A DNA stretch of 64,000 nt. Origin: Flavobacteriales bacterium. Lineage in GTDB: Bacteria > Bacteroidota > Bacteroidia > Flavobacteriales_D > Parvicellaceae. The notes beneath the pieces were generated by a model, which saw only the letters and a list, made by a program, of their open reading frames with translations, had not been told where the DNA came from and made no database searches. The position numbers were made by a program, and so were the translations under genes. The stretch covers positions 1 through 64,000 of the forward strand of contig JAOASC010000048.1 in the NCBI GenBank assembly GCA_025210295.1, given 5' to 3'. Shown one piece after another: positions 18,361 through 27,085 of the stretch (position 1 is its first letter; the number at the start of each line of letters is the position of its first letter).

Positions 18361-19459
18361 AAACTTTCAACAACTTTTGGGCAATGACATTCCAATCGTA
18401 TTCTTTTTTTATCATCTCTATTGCTGCTTTTCTTTTTCTAAGGTGGCTTCCATCTTTTTTCCATTCATAGGCTTTTTGAAAAGCTTTTGCCAAAATTCCG
18501 GGGGTGTTTTCCTCCAATACAATACCTGCATTATATACCCCAACTTGACTAACATTTGTGGTTTTACTAACAATACTCGGTACCCCCAGCGCTGCACACT
18601 CTAATACAACACCTGGCAACCCCTCATTACGTGAAGTCAGCACCAAATAATCTAATTTTTGGAATAGATCTATTTTTTGTTCTCCATATTGAGCTCCCAA
18701 AAACTTCACTTTAGACATTAAATTTAATTCCTTGATTAAATCTACAAGCGTCTCCTTATCTTCTCCATCACCAATCATCCACATCACTCCTTTTCCGTTA
18801 TATTTTTTTAAATATTCTGAAAAACCTTTTAGGAGTATATCCAATCCTTTCGTATGCAAATCCAACCTACCACAAAAACCAAAGACGGGATCTTTTTTAG
18901 TCTCATCTACCCAATTTATTTTGCTTTCATTGACCTGTTCTCCATTAGGGATTAAACAATAACGATCGACTTTCACCATATTATTGGTTCCTGAAATTTC
19001 ACTTTCTCCTACAAAATGAATTGCTTTGGCATTTTTAATAATCTTTCTTTCATAGAGTGAAAAATAGATTTTTTTCTTCACCCAACTTCTTTTCATTGCT
19101 ATAGTATTAAAGCTCCCATGAGGCGTATATATATATTGATAACCTAACTTACTCATCAGTTGCGAAATGGTAAAAAACTGTGGAATAAACCCTCCATGAA
19201 TATGAAAAACAGCGGTTTTACTTTCGTTTTTTAATGCTTGCTCAAAACCTTCTGGCATTGCGAACTTCTCTAAATCTTTAAACAAAACAGTACTGTAAAT
19301 TCGTTCTGGATAGTTGTGCACAGGGTTTTTGGTTATACCCCACACTTCTACTTCACACCCTAACTGGGTTTGTGAAATAGCCAAACTATTCACCACCTTG
19401 TTAACTCCATTCATTTTATTTGGATTCGCTTTTCCTAAAGTGACATGTATAACTTTCAT
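18350..19459 (-). CDS. GT4-family glycosyltransferase
   Basis: 369 residues, GT-B fold. The N-terminus, VIHVTLGKANPNKMNGVNKVV, holds the acceptor-side glycine loop. FHIHGGF and YTPHGSFN follow, and the donor half has FGFCGRLDLHTKGLDILLKGF and LTSRNEGLPGVVLECAALGVP with the GT4 Glu pair. It should elongate the EPS unit in the cytoplasm. It sits between the flippase (2 bp gap) and the polymerase gene (11 bp overlap) in one operon. Confidence 0.88.
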   Translation of the reverse strand: MKVIHVTLGKANPNKMNGVNKVVNSLAISQTQLGCEVEVWGITKNPVHNYPERIYSTVLFKDLEKFAMPEGFEQALKNESKTAVFHIHGGFIPQFFTISQLMSKLGYQYIYTPHGSFNTIAMKRSWVKKKIYFSLYERKIIKNAKAIHFVGESEISGTNNMVKVDRYCLIPNGEQVNESKINWVDETKKDPVFGFCGRLDLHTKGLDILLKGFSEYLKKYNGKGVMWMIGDGEDKETLVDLIKELNLMSKVKFLGAQYGEQKIDLFQKLDYLVLTSRNEGLPGVVLECAALGVPSIVSKTTNVSQVGVYNAGIVLEENTPGILAKAFQKAYEWKKDGSHLRKRKAAIEMIKKEYDWNVIAQKLLKVYAE

Positions 19460-19461
19460 AT

Positions 19462-20712
19462 TTATTTTGTTTTAAGTTTGGCTGCTAATCGAATTAGCAT
19501 GTAAAAAAGTGAAACAACTTGCACGAGTAAAAGTCCTACCAAAACTCCATTCAACTGATAATTAGCGACAAAGAAACCTGCTGTTAAAAAACTAAACAAA
19601 CCTGTAATAATGTAGTTTTCTAGTACAATTCGATTTTCTTCAAAAGTTCTAATTACAAACCTTAGAATTGTTCCTAAAAAGATAAAGATGTAGATGACTG
19701 CAAAGCCGATAATGATATAATCGTAAATAAGGTATTCTGCTCCATATACCAACTCAATAATTGGACCTCTAAACACAGCTATCAACACTAGGATCAACAC
19801 TGTCATTAGGCCTGTTTTAATGGTCATTTGCTTAAAGAAATTTAAGGTTGGTTCTTTTCCATTTTTTGTTAAAATCTTTGAAGCTTGTATAGGGATTAAA
19901 TTCTCCAATGCTAAAAACAAAATATGCAATACTCCCATCAAATTTTGAGCGATTCTGATTACTCCAATTGCTAAAGGACCTAAGACTCCTGTTGCAAAAA
20001 CAATGAAATAGTTTCCTGAAAACCATTGCAATATTGAAGTAAAGAATAAATGTTTTGAAAACCCCCAAAACGCTTTAAACAACTGTACAGTTTGATGACT
20101 AAAGCGTTCCTTTTCTGCTAAGAAATATTGGACTATTGAAACCACGATCATTAATCCAAACAACCCCATAAAAAAGCTATGAATAGTGAGCAAATCAAAA
20201 ACATACAATACTACCACTAAAACAGGCTGAAATCCATAAGCTATAATATCAGAGACCAAGACGATAAAGCCGTTATTTTCAACAAAATTCTTTCTTCTAA
20301 AAAAATCTTGCATTAGAAATGCTCCCACGACTAATGGTAAACTATAAAACACACCTGCTCTGTACCAAGTATTATTGAAATAAAAAACAATTAAAACAAC
20401 GACCAATGCTACCAACATTGACAACACAGTAAATAATAATTGTAAATTAAATGCTTGACTTAAAAAAACAGATTTTTCTTCAGATTTTGCATGCAAAGTA
20501 TACATTGGTGCAACAATGACTGCTTGTTGAACACTGCTAAAGAACAGCACTAACATCCAAGCTGTAGCAAACACACCAAACTCTTCTAGCCCCATGAAGC
20601 GCGTTAATAAAATGGCTATTAAAAAGTTAACTCCACTTACTAAAGCTTGATCACACAAAACATACAACTGGTGCTTTTTTGAATGTACGATATGTTTTAT
20701 TTTATTTAGCAT
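19462..20712 (-). CDS. Wzx-type polysaccharide flippase
   Basis: 416 residues with about twelve membrane helices and few charged loops, in the MATE/MOP flippase superfamily (LLTRFMGLEEFGVFATAWMLVLFF near the N-terminus is typical of Wzx/RfbX). It should move undecaprenyl-linked repeat units across the inner membrane. Its start overlaps the end of the tyrosine kinase gene by 11 bp, so the genes are coupled. Not to be confused with the second flippase at 36757, which lies outside this locus. Confidence 0.85.
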   Translation of the reverse strand: MLNKIKHIVHSKKHQLYVLCDQALVSGVNFLIAILLTRFMGLEEFGVFATAWMLVLFFSSVQQAVIVAPMYTLHAKSEEKSVFLSQAFNLQLLFTVLSMLVALVVVLIVFYFNNTWYRAGVFYSLPLVVGAFLMQDFFRRKNFVENNGFIVLVSDIIAYGFQPVLVVVLYVFDLLTIHSFFMGLFGLMIVVSIVQYFLAEKERFSHQTVQLFKAFWGFSKHLFFTSILQWFSGNYFIVFATGVLGPLAIGVIRIAQNLMGVLHILFLALENLIPIQASKILTKNGKEPTLNFFKQMTIKTGLMTVLILVLIAVFRGPIIELVYGAEYLIYDYIIIGFAVIYIFIFLGTILRFVIRTFEENRIVLENYIITGLFSFLTAGFFVANYQLNGVLVGLLLVQVVSLFYMLIRLAAKLKTK

Positions 20713-22945
20713 TGTAATAATGTTTTAAACGGTAATACAAATGCTTTAAGCTTAGATTATAATTAGAGAAATATCCCGTATAATTTATACTTGAACTAAT
20801 ATCGTTTAGTAAGAATTGAATATTATCTACTCCATATTCTTCTTTCAAAATATCTGGAAAAGTTGCATACTTAAAATAAGTATAGTTTGCTCGAACAACA
20901 AACAAAGAAACACTTGATGCTTTCATAAGTTCTATAGCTGATATAGACTCCTTAATAGAACCTCCATCTATTACGACAAAATCGTATTTCTCTTTTAAAA
21001 TGGCTATTTTCGCCAAAACATGCTCTACATTATTTAAAAAAGAATTGTCTTTATTTAACGTTGAATACAGCGCTATACCTTCTGCTAACTCTATAGATTC
21101 ATCTACTGCATTTAAGTAGTTAAACTTTTTTACTCCTGTTTGCAATGATGGGCGTTCCATATCTAAATCAACAAGTGCAACGCGGTATCCCATTTCAACT
21201 AAAGCAGCGCCTAGATTTCTGGTGATAAATGATTTTCCTTCTCCTTCAACTGCCGAAACAATTGTTAAAACATTATGATCTTTCTTATTGATAAATCCTT
21301 TAAGCAGCAGCCCTTTTGCAATAGTGATAAACTCACTACTGACCATATTTTCTTTTCTACGACGTACCAAAGCAACAATAGGTGTTAGCGAAGTTTTTTC
21401 TATATCTACTTTATCTATAATTTTCTTGACAATAGCCGCTCTAAAATAGACGATAATAATTCCAATGATTAAACCTAACAACCCAAAGACGAATGTAATT
21501 AAAGTCTTATTAGGTTTCACAGCTTTTTTCTCGACTACAGCTTTTTGAATCACTCGATGAAATGCTGTTTTTACTGATGCTGCAATGGAAGCTTCTATTA
21601 ATTTTTCTGATAAGAAGTTATAGCTACTTTCTTGTAACCTAAACTCTCTTTCTAAGATTTTTAAATCCTTTTCTCTTTGGGGAAAATGCTTGAATTGAAC
21701 TTCTGCTATTTTAAGTGCCTCTTCAGCTTCAATAATTTTAGTTGCTATCTCCTTTTTGTTTGATTTAATGGCTTCTTTAATGTAATTTTTAATTTCCTCT
21801 ATTTTCTCATCATGTGCAACGACTTTTTCATGGTCTTCGGTATAAAGTGCCAAAAGGTCTTTTCTTTCTCCAATCAGAATTTGCATTTTTTTGACCAACT
21901 CTGTCATTAATAGATCTCCAAAACCAAAACTTACAGATGTTTCATCAAAGAAATTTCCCTCAGCTATATAGGCCTCTAATTGATCTACACTCTGTTTATT
22001 AATTGACAGGTTAATTAATTGTATTTTCAGCTTCGAGATTTCTCTCAATCCCGTTTCTGTTTCTTGCAAAGTATTGACTACATCATTTTGTTCTTTGAAG
22101 CGCTTCAAATCCAATTCGGCTCGCTCTAGTTTTTGACGCACTTCTGCTAACTGACTTTTAATGAAGTTCACTGAGGTATTGGCCGCCGAAGCTTTACTTG
22201 CAATATAATCGTCGACATAAACTTGGCATAATCTATTGGTAAACTTTGCTGCTCTAACAGCCGACTCATCGGTATATACAACCCTCAACACAAAAATCTC
22301 CTTACTAACAGCCTTTACATCCAATCGGCTTTTGACATCTTTAATTAAACTTTCTCTATCAAAAAACTTCACCTTATAGGCTCCATCTCTTACAATATTT
22401 TTATCGGCCAACTCTCTTTTAAAAACAGTAATCGTTCCGCCTTCAAACTCAAAGCTTTTTCCTAAAAATGACTCGTAAGCAATTGCATTTTCTTCCTTTC
22501 CTACCTTTAATGTTACAGAGTCATCTTTTATAATAAGACCATACTCTTTTTTATACAGCTCTGGATTTTCAAAATGATACGTTACTGTTATTGGAGAGTT
22601 ATCGTACAACAAAGTCTTCTTAATACTTCCAGCTCGATAAATTGCTATATCAAAATCTAAACTATCAATAGCCATTCCCACCAATAAAGGTGAGTTTAGA
22701 ATTTCTGCTTCTGTTTCGATATACTTTTCAGAGCTAAACACATCAAAATCCTCAAACATTGCTGTACTAGAGAATCCATATTTACTATCATCTAATTTGA
22801 CCTTAGCAATACTTTGATAGGTTGTATTGGTATACAAGATAATTTTTGCAGCAAACAACAATGCTAACAATAGGCAAAGGATTATAATGGGAATTCCTCT
22901 AAGAACAACTCCTAATTGCTTTTTCATATTTTGAAAACCACTCAT
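20702..22945 (-). CDS. Wzc-type polysaccharide co-polymerase with bacterial tyrosine kinase domain
   Basis: 747 residues. Membrane helices lie at about 15-38 and 482-500 and flank a periplasmic Wzz domain with long coiled coils (about 255-450). The cytoplasmic kinase domain has Walker A VEGEGKS (566-572), Walker A' ALVDLDMERPS (590-600) and Walker B YDFVVIDG (654-661). The last 26 residues contain seven tyrosines (722, 725, 729, 737, 738, 743, 744), the autophosphorylated Tyr cluster of BY-kinases. With the Wza-like lipoprotein it controls EPS chain length and export. One base separates it from that gene. All key motifs look intact. Confidence 0.93.
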   Translation of the reverse strand: MSGFQNMKKQLGVVLRGIPIIILCLLLALLFAAKIILYTNTTYQSIAKVKLDDSKYGFSSTAMFEDFDVFSSEKYIETEAEILNSPLLVGMAIDSLDFDIAIYRAGSIKKTLLYDNSPITVTYHFENPELYKKEYGLIIKDDSVTLKVGKEENAIAYESFLGKSFEFEGGTITVFKRELADKNIVRDGAYKVKFFDRESLIKDVKSRLDVKAVSKEIFVLRVVYTDESAVRAAKFTNRLCQVYVDDYIASKASAANTSVNFIKSQLAEVRQKLERAELDLKRFKEQNDVVNTLQETETGLREISKLKIQLINLSINKQSVDQLEAYIAEGNFFDETSVSFGFGDLLMTELVKKMQILIGERKDLLALYTEDHEKVVAHDEKIEEIKNYIKEAIKSNKKEIATKIIEAEEALKIAEVQFKHFPQREKDLKILEREFRLQESSYNFLSEKLIEASIAASVKTAFHRVIQKAVVEKKAVKPNKTLITFVFGLLGLIIGIIIVYFRAAIVKKIIDKVDIEKTSLTPIVALVRRRKENMVSSEFITIAKGLLLKGFINKKDHNVLTIVSAVEGEGKSFITRNLGAALVEMGYRVALVDLDMERPSLQTGVKKFNYLNAVDESIELAEGIALYSTLNKDNSFLNNVEHVLAKIAILKEKYDFVVIDGGSIKESISAIELMKASSVSLFVVRANYTYFKYATFPDILKEEYGVDNIQFLLNDISSSINYTGYFSNYNLSLKHLYYRLKHYYNAK

Positions 22946-22946
22946 C

Positions 22947-23675
22947 TTAATTACTTAATACTGAATATAGGATTGCTAAAGAAGAAACTAAACTTGCAAA
23001 TGGAATAATTGTAGGTGCTTTTTTGTCGATTCGTTGCTCATTTTTGGACAACACATTTAGCACATCTCCTGAATGTAACACGACATTATATTCTAGGGCA
23101 TTTTTAGCAGTAAAATCCAAAATATAGGTTTTCCCTTCTCGAATCAATTGAACCTTAGATTTATTCGCATAGAATGTTAGCCCTTGTGCCTCTCCAATAA
23201 CTTCAGCTACACGCGTTCGTTCTTTCTCTAAAACATATACACCAGGCTGATTGACCTCTCCCAAAACAGTTACCTTTTTATTCATAATTTTGATGACTAT
23301 TATGGGATCTTTTAAGGTCTTTCCAAACTCTGTCTTTAATTCTTCTGCTGCCTCTTTACATGTTAAACCACCAATCTTAAAGATTCCTAACTTTGGCAAT
23401 GCCACGGTACTATCTTCTTGAACCAGCAACCATTTACCAAAAGCTTCATTAGAATTATAGATACTAAACGTTGAGCCAACGCTCACATCATTGTGATTCC
23501 AAATACTTAAACTAACCTTATCATCTGGTTTAATGATATGTTCATATGATGTATCATCTAAAGACACGTCGAGCACATCATACTTCGGTGTTTTTTCGAA
23601 AATATTTATCGTTTTACACTGTGAGAATAATAGGGCGAAAAATGCTAATACGATATGTAAATTCCAAGTTTTCAT
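22947..23675 (-). CDS. Wza-like polysaccharide export lipoprotein
   Basis: 242 residues. The lipoprotein signal ends in LLFSQC with acylated C20. A Poly_export domain (about 45-130) starts IIKPDDKVSLSIWNHND, then an SLBB domain has VTVLGEVNQPGVYVL, and a hydrophobic C-terminal segment (about 223-241) replaces the long helical barrel of E. coli Wza, as in many Bacteroidetes homologues. Outer-membrane part of the export channel, partner of the Wzc-like kinase. One base separates it from the receiver gene upstream. Confidence 0.92.
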   Translation of the reverse strand: MKTWNLHIVLAFFALLFSQCKTINIFEKTPKYDVLDVSLDDTSYEHIIKPDDKVSLSIWNHNDVSVGSTFSIYNSNEAFGKWLLVQEDSTVALPKLGIFKIGGLTCKEAAEELKTEFGKTLKDPIIVIKIMNKKVTVLGEVNQPGVYVLEKERTRVAEVIGEAQGLTFYANKSKVQLIREGKTYILDFTAKNALEYNVVLHSGDVLNVLSKNEQRIDKKAPTIIPFASLVSSLAILYSVLSN

Positions 23676-23676
23676 T

Positions 23677-24165
23677 TTAAGACAAATACTTTATTTGCAA
23701 ATAGATATAGGCCATAGCCAGCAATACAAAACTGACAATAAATGTTTTTTTGGCTTTCTTGAGGTCTTCATTTTCCTGAAGAATTATATTATACTTATTG
23801 ATTTGTGCTATTATCCCAGGAATTCTTCCTAAAGAATGATTATTTTTCTCTACATAATCATAAGCTCCATATTTCAAGGAATCTACTGCTACAGAAATAT
23901 TTTCTTGTCCAGATAGAAATACAATTTGAATATTCGGGTTAACACTTTTAATCTCTTTCAGAACTTCTAAACCGTTCATTTTTCCTAAATCATAATCTAA
24001 AATTATAATGGACGGATTTCGAAATAGGTTGTCAACGCAATCTTCACCAGAATGATAAAGCTCTACATTCGTATAGCCTTTTTCTTCCAACCTACTATTT
24101 ATTAGCTCAGAATAGAAGACATTGTCTTCTACAATAAAAATTTTAGGGTTATCTTTTTCTGCCAT
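23677..24165 (-). CDS. Single-domain response regulator with C-terminal membrane anchor
   Basis: 162 residues. Residues 1-125 form a canonical receiver: acidic pair E13/D14, phosphoacceptor D57 in IIILDYDLG, S85 in IVFLSGQ and K107. A short charged, helical linker (125-140) is followed by one hydrophobic segment (about 141-157), after which the protein ends. There is no DNA-binding or enzymatic output domain. A receiver tethered to the membrane by its own C-terminus is unusual. Its place directly before the export and tyrosine kinase genes suggests it docks on the EPS machine and changes its activity when phosphorylated (inference). The hybrid kinase and HPt encoded just upstream are the obvious phosphodonors. 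Confidence 0.85.
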   Translation of the reverse strand: MAEKDNPKIFIVEDNVFYSELINSRLEEKGYTNVELYHSGEDCVDNLFRNPSIIILDYDLGKMNGLEVLKEIKSVNPNIQIVFLSGQENISVAVDSLKYGAYDYVEKNNHSLGRIPGIIAQINKYNIILQENEDLKKAKKTFIVSFVLLAMAYIYLQIKYLS

Positions 24166-24170
24166 AATAG

Positions 24171-24557
24171 TTATGCTGTTAAGTCATTAAAATAATTCGA
24201 GTTTAACACATGGTTAATATCCCAAAAAGCCTCTTTACAGATTACTGTTTTGTGTACATCCAACATTGGATAGTTATTGTTAATAGCATCCGAATAATCT
24301 GGAGAGAAATGAAAAACAGCAGTGCCTTTCATTTGCATTTTCACAGTTCGGAGTAAATCTACTATTGGCTCTTCATTATCTTCCTTATGAAAGTAAGAGT
24401 CTATAATAACAACACTAGGGTTTAATTCTCTAAAGTTAATGTTAGTGTAACCAGATGCTTGGATTAACCAAACATTCGTTTCTGATAATTCAATATGGTT
24501 TCTCCAGAATGAGAGCCCAAAATTGTTGAAGCTGATAATTAATACATTTTGTTTCAT
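24171..24557 (-). CDS. Divergent receiver-like small protein, first gene of main EPS operon
   Basis: 128 residues with alternating beta/alpha pattern like a CheY fold: VLIISF (strand 1), SVVIIDSYF with D53 (strand 3), TAVFHFSP with S85 (strand 4), and VICKEA with K108 (strand 5). The acidic pair after strand 1 is missing (SFNN), so Mg-dependent phosphorylation looks impaired and it may be a pseudo-receiver. No other domain is present. It starts the seven-gene unit 24557 to 17053, 5 bp before the membrane-anchored receiver, and is preceded by the best sigma54-like promoter of the locus. Function unknown. Confidence 0.6.
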   Translation of the reverse strand: MKQNVLIISFNNFGLSFWRNHIELSETNVWLIQASGYTNINFRELNPSVVIIDSYFHKEDNEEPIVDLLRTVKMQMKGTAVFHFSPDYSDAINNNYPMLDVHKTVICKEAFWDINHVLNSNYFNDLTA

Positions 24558-24591
24558 GGGGGGTAGTTATTTTTAATTATACATTTTTTGC

Positions 24592-24608
24592 CGCTGAAAT
24601 CAAGCCAA
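24592..24608 (-). promoter_or_regulatory. Candidate sigma54 -24/-12 promoter, main EPS operon
   Basis: The minus strand reads TTGGCTTGATTTCAGC: TTGGC at -24 and, exactly ten bases after GG, the -12 GC. This is the most complete of the three candidates. The GG is 48 bp before the ATG at 24557, giving a predicted leader of about 24 nt that contains the CCCCCC run. Confidence 0.5.
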
Positions 24609-24680
24609 CAATCCAACCTGCTAATTAGCAACTCTTTAAGCTATTAAAAGCCAAACAGATTTTCCTATTTTGATTCAGTT

Positions 24681-24695
24681 TTCCCAAATTGGGAA
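24681..24695. promoter_or_regulatory. EPS-locus operator/enhancer candidate, copy 3
   Basis: TTCCCAAATTGGGAA, a perfect palindrome of two 7-bp arms around one base. The centre is 131 bp before the start at 24557 and about 82 bp before the TTGGC box, a normal place for an NtrC-type enhancer site. It touches the stop codon of the HPt gene. Confidence 0.65.
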
Positions 24696-25016
24696 TCAAG
24701 ACAATTGATTGACTAGAGACTTTAAATCTCCAATAAAACTTGTCACGTTTTCAATAGCATCATCATTAGTAAAATCTTGTTTCTCAATGGTTCTTACTTG
24801 ATTTCTCATTTGAACTACAGCCATATAATCCAATGAGGGTTTTATGCTATGTGCTATTTCGCTAATTCTAACAAAGTTTTCTTCTTCTAGGTTTTGTTCT
24901 ATTTTTTTTATGTTAAGGGTCGTCTCTTCAATAAAAATAGATTTCATTTTATTGAGAAGCCCTACATCTCCATTGGCGAGCTCCTCTAGTAAGGTTAAGT
25001 CAATTAAATTTTCCAT
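24696..25016 (-). CDS. Histidine phosphotransfer (HPt) protein
   Basis: 106 residues, all helical. The HPt signature is IAHSIKPS with the phosphorylatable H56. It should shuttle phosphate between the receiver of the hybrid kinase encoded 7 bp upstream and a downstream receiver, most likely the NtrC-type regulator and possibly the membrane-anchored receiver. It ends the four-gene signalling unit 28986 to 24696. Confidence 0.88.
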   Translation of the reverse strand: MENLIDLTLLEELANGDVGLLNKMKSIFIEETTLNIKKIEQNLEEENFVRISEIAHSIKPSLDYMAVVQMRNQVRTIEKQDFTNDDAIENVTSFIGDLKSLVNQLS

Positions 25017-25023
25017 TTTTTCT

Positions 25024-27084
25024 TTATTTAATCCATTTCAAAATTTTCTCATTTAAAACATCTTTTTCAAAAGGTTTTGATACATAGTCATTCATGCCCA
25101 TACTCAAATACTTTTCTTTATCTCCTTTTATTGCGTTAGCTGTAAGAGCTATAATTGGGATCTTAAGTTTCATTTCTTCTCTAATTATTTTGGTCGCTTC
25201 TTCTCCATTCATATTCGGCATTCTAACATCCATCAATACAATATCAAAGTTGGCTTCGTTTAATTTTTCTATTGCGATTTCTCCATCATCTGCGCATACC
25301 ACTTCACATTCCCAACCTTTTAGGATTGTTTGAGCTAAGAACTGGTTCACCTTATTATCTTCGACCAATAACACTCTAACTCCTTTGGGTAATTTTTCTA
25401 CGGAAGCATTATTAACCATTGCTTGAAATTGGAGGATCTCTAAGTCCAACTCAAATGAGAACTCAGTGCCCTCTCCTACTTTACTCTTCACTTTAAGGTC
25501 TCCTCCCATCAATTTAATTAACTGATAACTAATGGACAATCCTAATCCAGTACCTCCAAACAAACGTGCTGTTGAAGTCTCTGCTTGAGCAAAGGAATCA
25601 AATATGGTATTTTGATGTTTCTGAGAGATACCAATTCCTGTATCTTTCACAGAAAAATGAATTTTATAGTTCTTTTTATCTTTTTCTAACAGTTCAACTT
25701 TTAATACAACCTCTCCTTCTTCGGTAAACTTAAATGCATTTCCTAACAAGTTAATCAACACCTGATTTAAACGCGTTGGGTCTCCCAATACTTCTTTTCT
25801 AATTTTCTTATCTAAATCACGTACAAAGTGAAGTTTCTTATCTTTCGCCAACGGTAAAAAAACTTCTACTGTTTTGTCTACTGTTTGCATTACATCAAAC
25901 GGAATGCTTTCTATTTGTAACTTTCCAGCCTCTATTTTTGAGAAATCTAAAATATCGTTGATAATTGTCAATAAATTTTTTGCTGATGTATTAATGGTAC
26001 TCACATACTTATATTGCTGATTGGTAAGTACTGTCTCCGTTAAAAGATTTCCCAACCCAAGTATTGCATTCATCGGCGTTCGGATTTCATGGCTCATATT
26101 TGCCAGGAACATTTCTTTACTCTTAACAGAGGCTTCAGCTACTTCTTTTGCAATTTTTAGCTCCGACTCCATTGCTTTGCGCTGAGAAATATTTAAGTAA
26201 ATACCTATTGATCCTAAATAAACTCCTTTGACATCATAGAAGGGTGCATTAGATACAATCACCCATAAATAGTTCCCATTTTTATGCCGAATTCTAACTT
26301 CACAAACACTTGCAAATTTTCTTGCTCCATCTTCATTTGCCTCTGTTTTATCGTCGTCATGTAAAAACACTTCTCGGGCATTTAAACCTATTAAGTCTTG
26401 CTCTTCATACCCACATAATTCACAAAATTTTGGGTAAGCTCTAGTAATTGCTCCATTGACATCTATTTCCAACAGTCCCAATTCCAAGTTTTCTATTATT
26501 CCTCTATACTTTTCTTCACTATTTTTAAGTACTTGAGTTAAATTTCTTCTTTCCGTTACATCTCTTGCTACAACAATAAACTCATTTCTTTCTTTATACG
26601 CATTAAAAACAAAGTTTGCTGTTTGATTGATCCAGATTCTATCCCCCGACTTCGTCACAATGGGAAATTCCATATCTTTTGCCGGAAGGTCTAGTTCTAC
26701 CTGATTTAAATAATAGGCTGTCACCTCTTTTTCAAAAGACGGATCGATGATATCATTAATCCTTAATCGCATAAATTCCGCTTCTGTATACCCTGTAACT
26801 TCAACAGTTTTAGGATTCACATATAGAAATCGACCACGAATATCAGTTTTGTATATAATATCGTTTACTGCTTCTACCAACTCTTGATATTCGTGTTCAG
26901 CAAATTCCAGCTGTTTAATTCTTCTATCAACTTCAGATTGTAGCTCATCATTCAAAGCATTTAACTTTTGATTTGCTTCAAACAACTCTAGACTTTTTTG
27001 CTCTAAAATATTTTCAGCTTCTTTTCGTGCTAAACGCTCTCGTTTAATTCTTCTTTGTAATATGTCTAACTCGGGATCTAACAT
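25024..27084 (-). CDS. Hybrid sensor histidine kinase, PAS-PAS-HisKA-HATPase-REC
   Basis: Soluble kinase of 686 residues without membrane segments. It has an N-terminal coiled coil (1-65, RRIKRERLARKEAENILEQK), PAS 1 (about 65-180), PAS 2 (about 190-302, with a PAC motif), HisKA with H332 in MSHEIRTPMN, an ATPase with N, G1 and G2 boxes (NLLGNAFKF, DTGIGI, GTGLGLSI), and a receiver with D619 in VLMDVRMP and K670. It lies 1 bp from the H-NOX gene, the standard genomic sign of an H-NOX-regulated kinase, so NO-bound H-NOX probably controls its autophosphorylation. Phosphate would then pass D619 to HPt H56. Confidence 0.93.
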   Translation of the reverse strand: MLDPELDILQRRIKRERLARKEAENILEQKSLELFEANQKLNALNDELQSEVDRRIKQLEFAEHEYQELVEAVNDIIYKTDIRGRFLYVNPKTVEVTGYTEAEFMRLRINDIIDPSFEKEVTAYYLNQVELDLPAKDMEFPIVTKSGDRIWINQTANFVFNAYKERNEFIVVARDVTERRNLTQVLKNSEEKYRGIIENLELGLLEIDVNGAITRAYPKFCELCGYEEQDLIGLNAREVFLHDDDKTEANEDGARKFASVCEVRIRHKNGNYLWVIVSNAPFYDVKGVYLGSIGIYLNISQRKAMESELKIAKEVAEASVKSKEMFLANMSHEIRTPMNAILGLGNLLTETVLTNQQYKYVSTINTSAKNLLTIINDILDFSKIEAGKLQIESIPFDVMQTVDKTVEVFLPLAKDKKLHFVRDLDKKIRKEVLGDPTRLNQVLINLLGNAFKFTEEGEVVLKVELLEKDKKNYKIHFSVKDTGIGISQKHQNTIFDSFAQAETSTARLFGGTGLGLSISYQLIKLMGGDLKVKSKVGEGTEFSFELDLEILQFQAMVNNASVEKLPKGVRVLLVEDNKVNQFLAQTILKGWECEVVCADDGEIAIEKLNEANFDIVLMDVRMPNMNGEEATKIIREEMKLKIPIIALTANAIKGDKEKYLSMGMNDYVSKPFEKDVLNEKILKWIK

Positions 27085-27085
27085 A

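Noticed and set aside
11806-24695. TTCCC-N5-GGGAA palindromes as intrinsic terminators of the preceding genes
   Set aside because: They lie just after stop codons, but stems are only 5-7 bp with 1-5 nt loops and are followed by A-rich, not T-rich, sequence on the transcribed strand. True terminators elsewhere in the window have longer stems and T-tracts.
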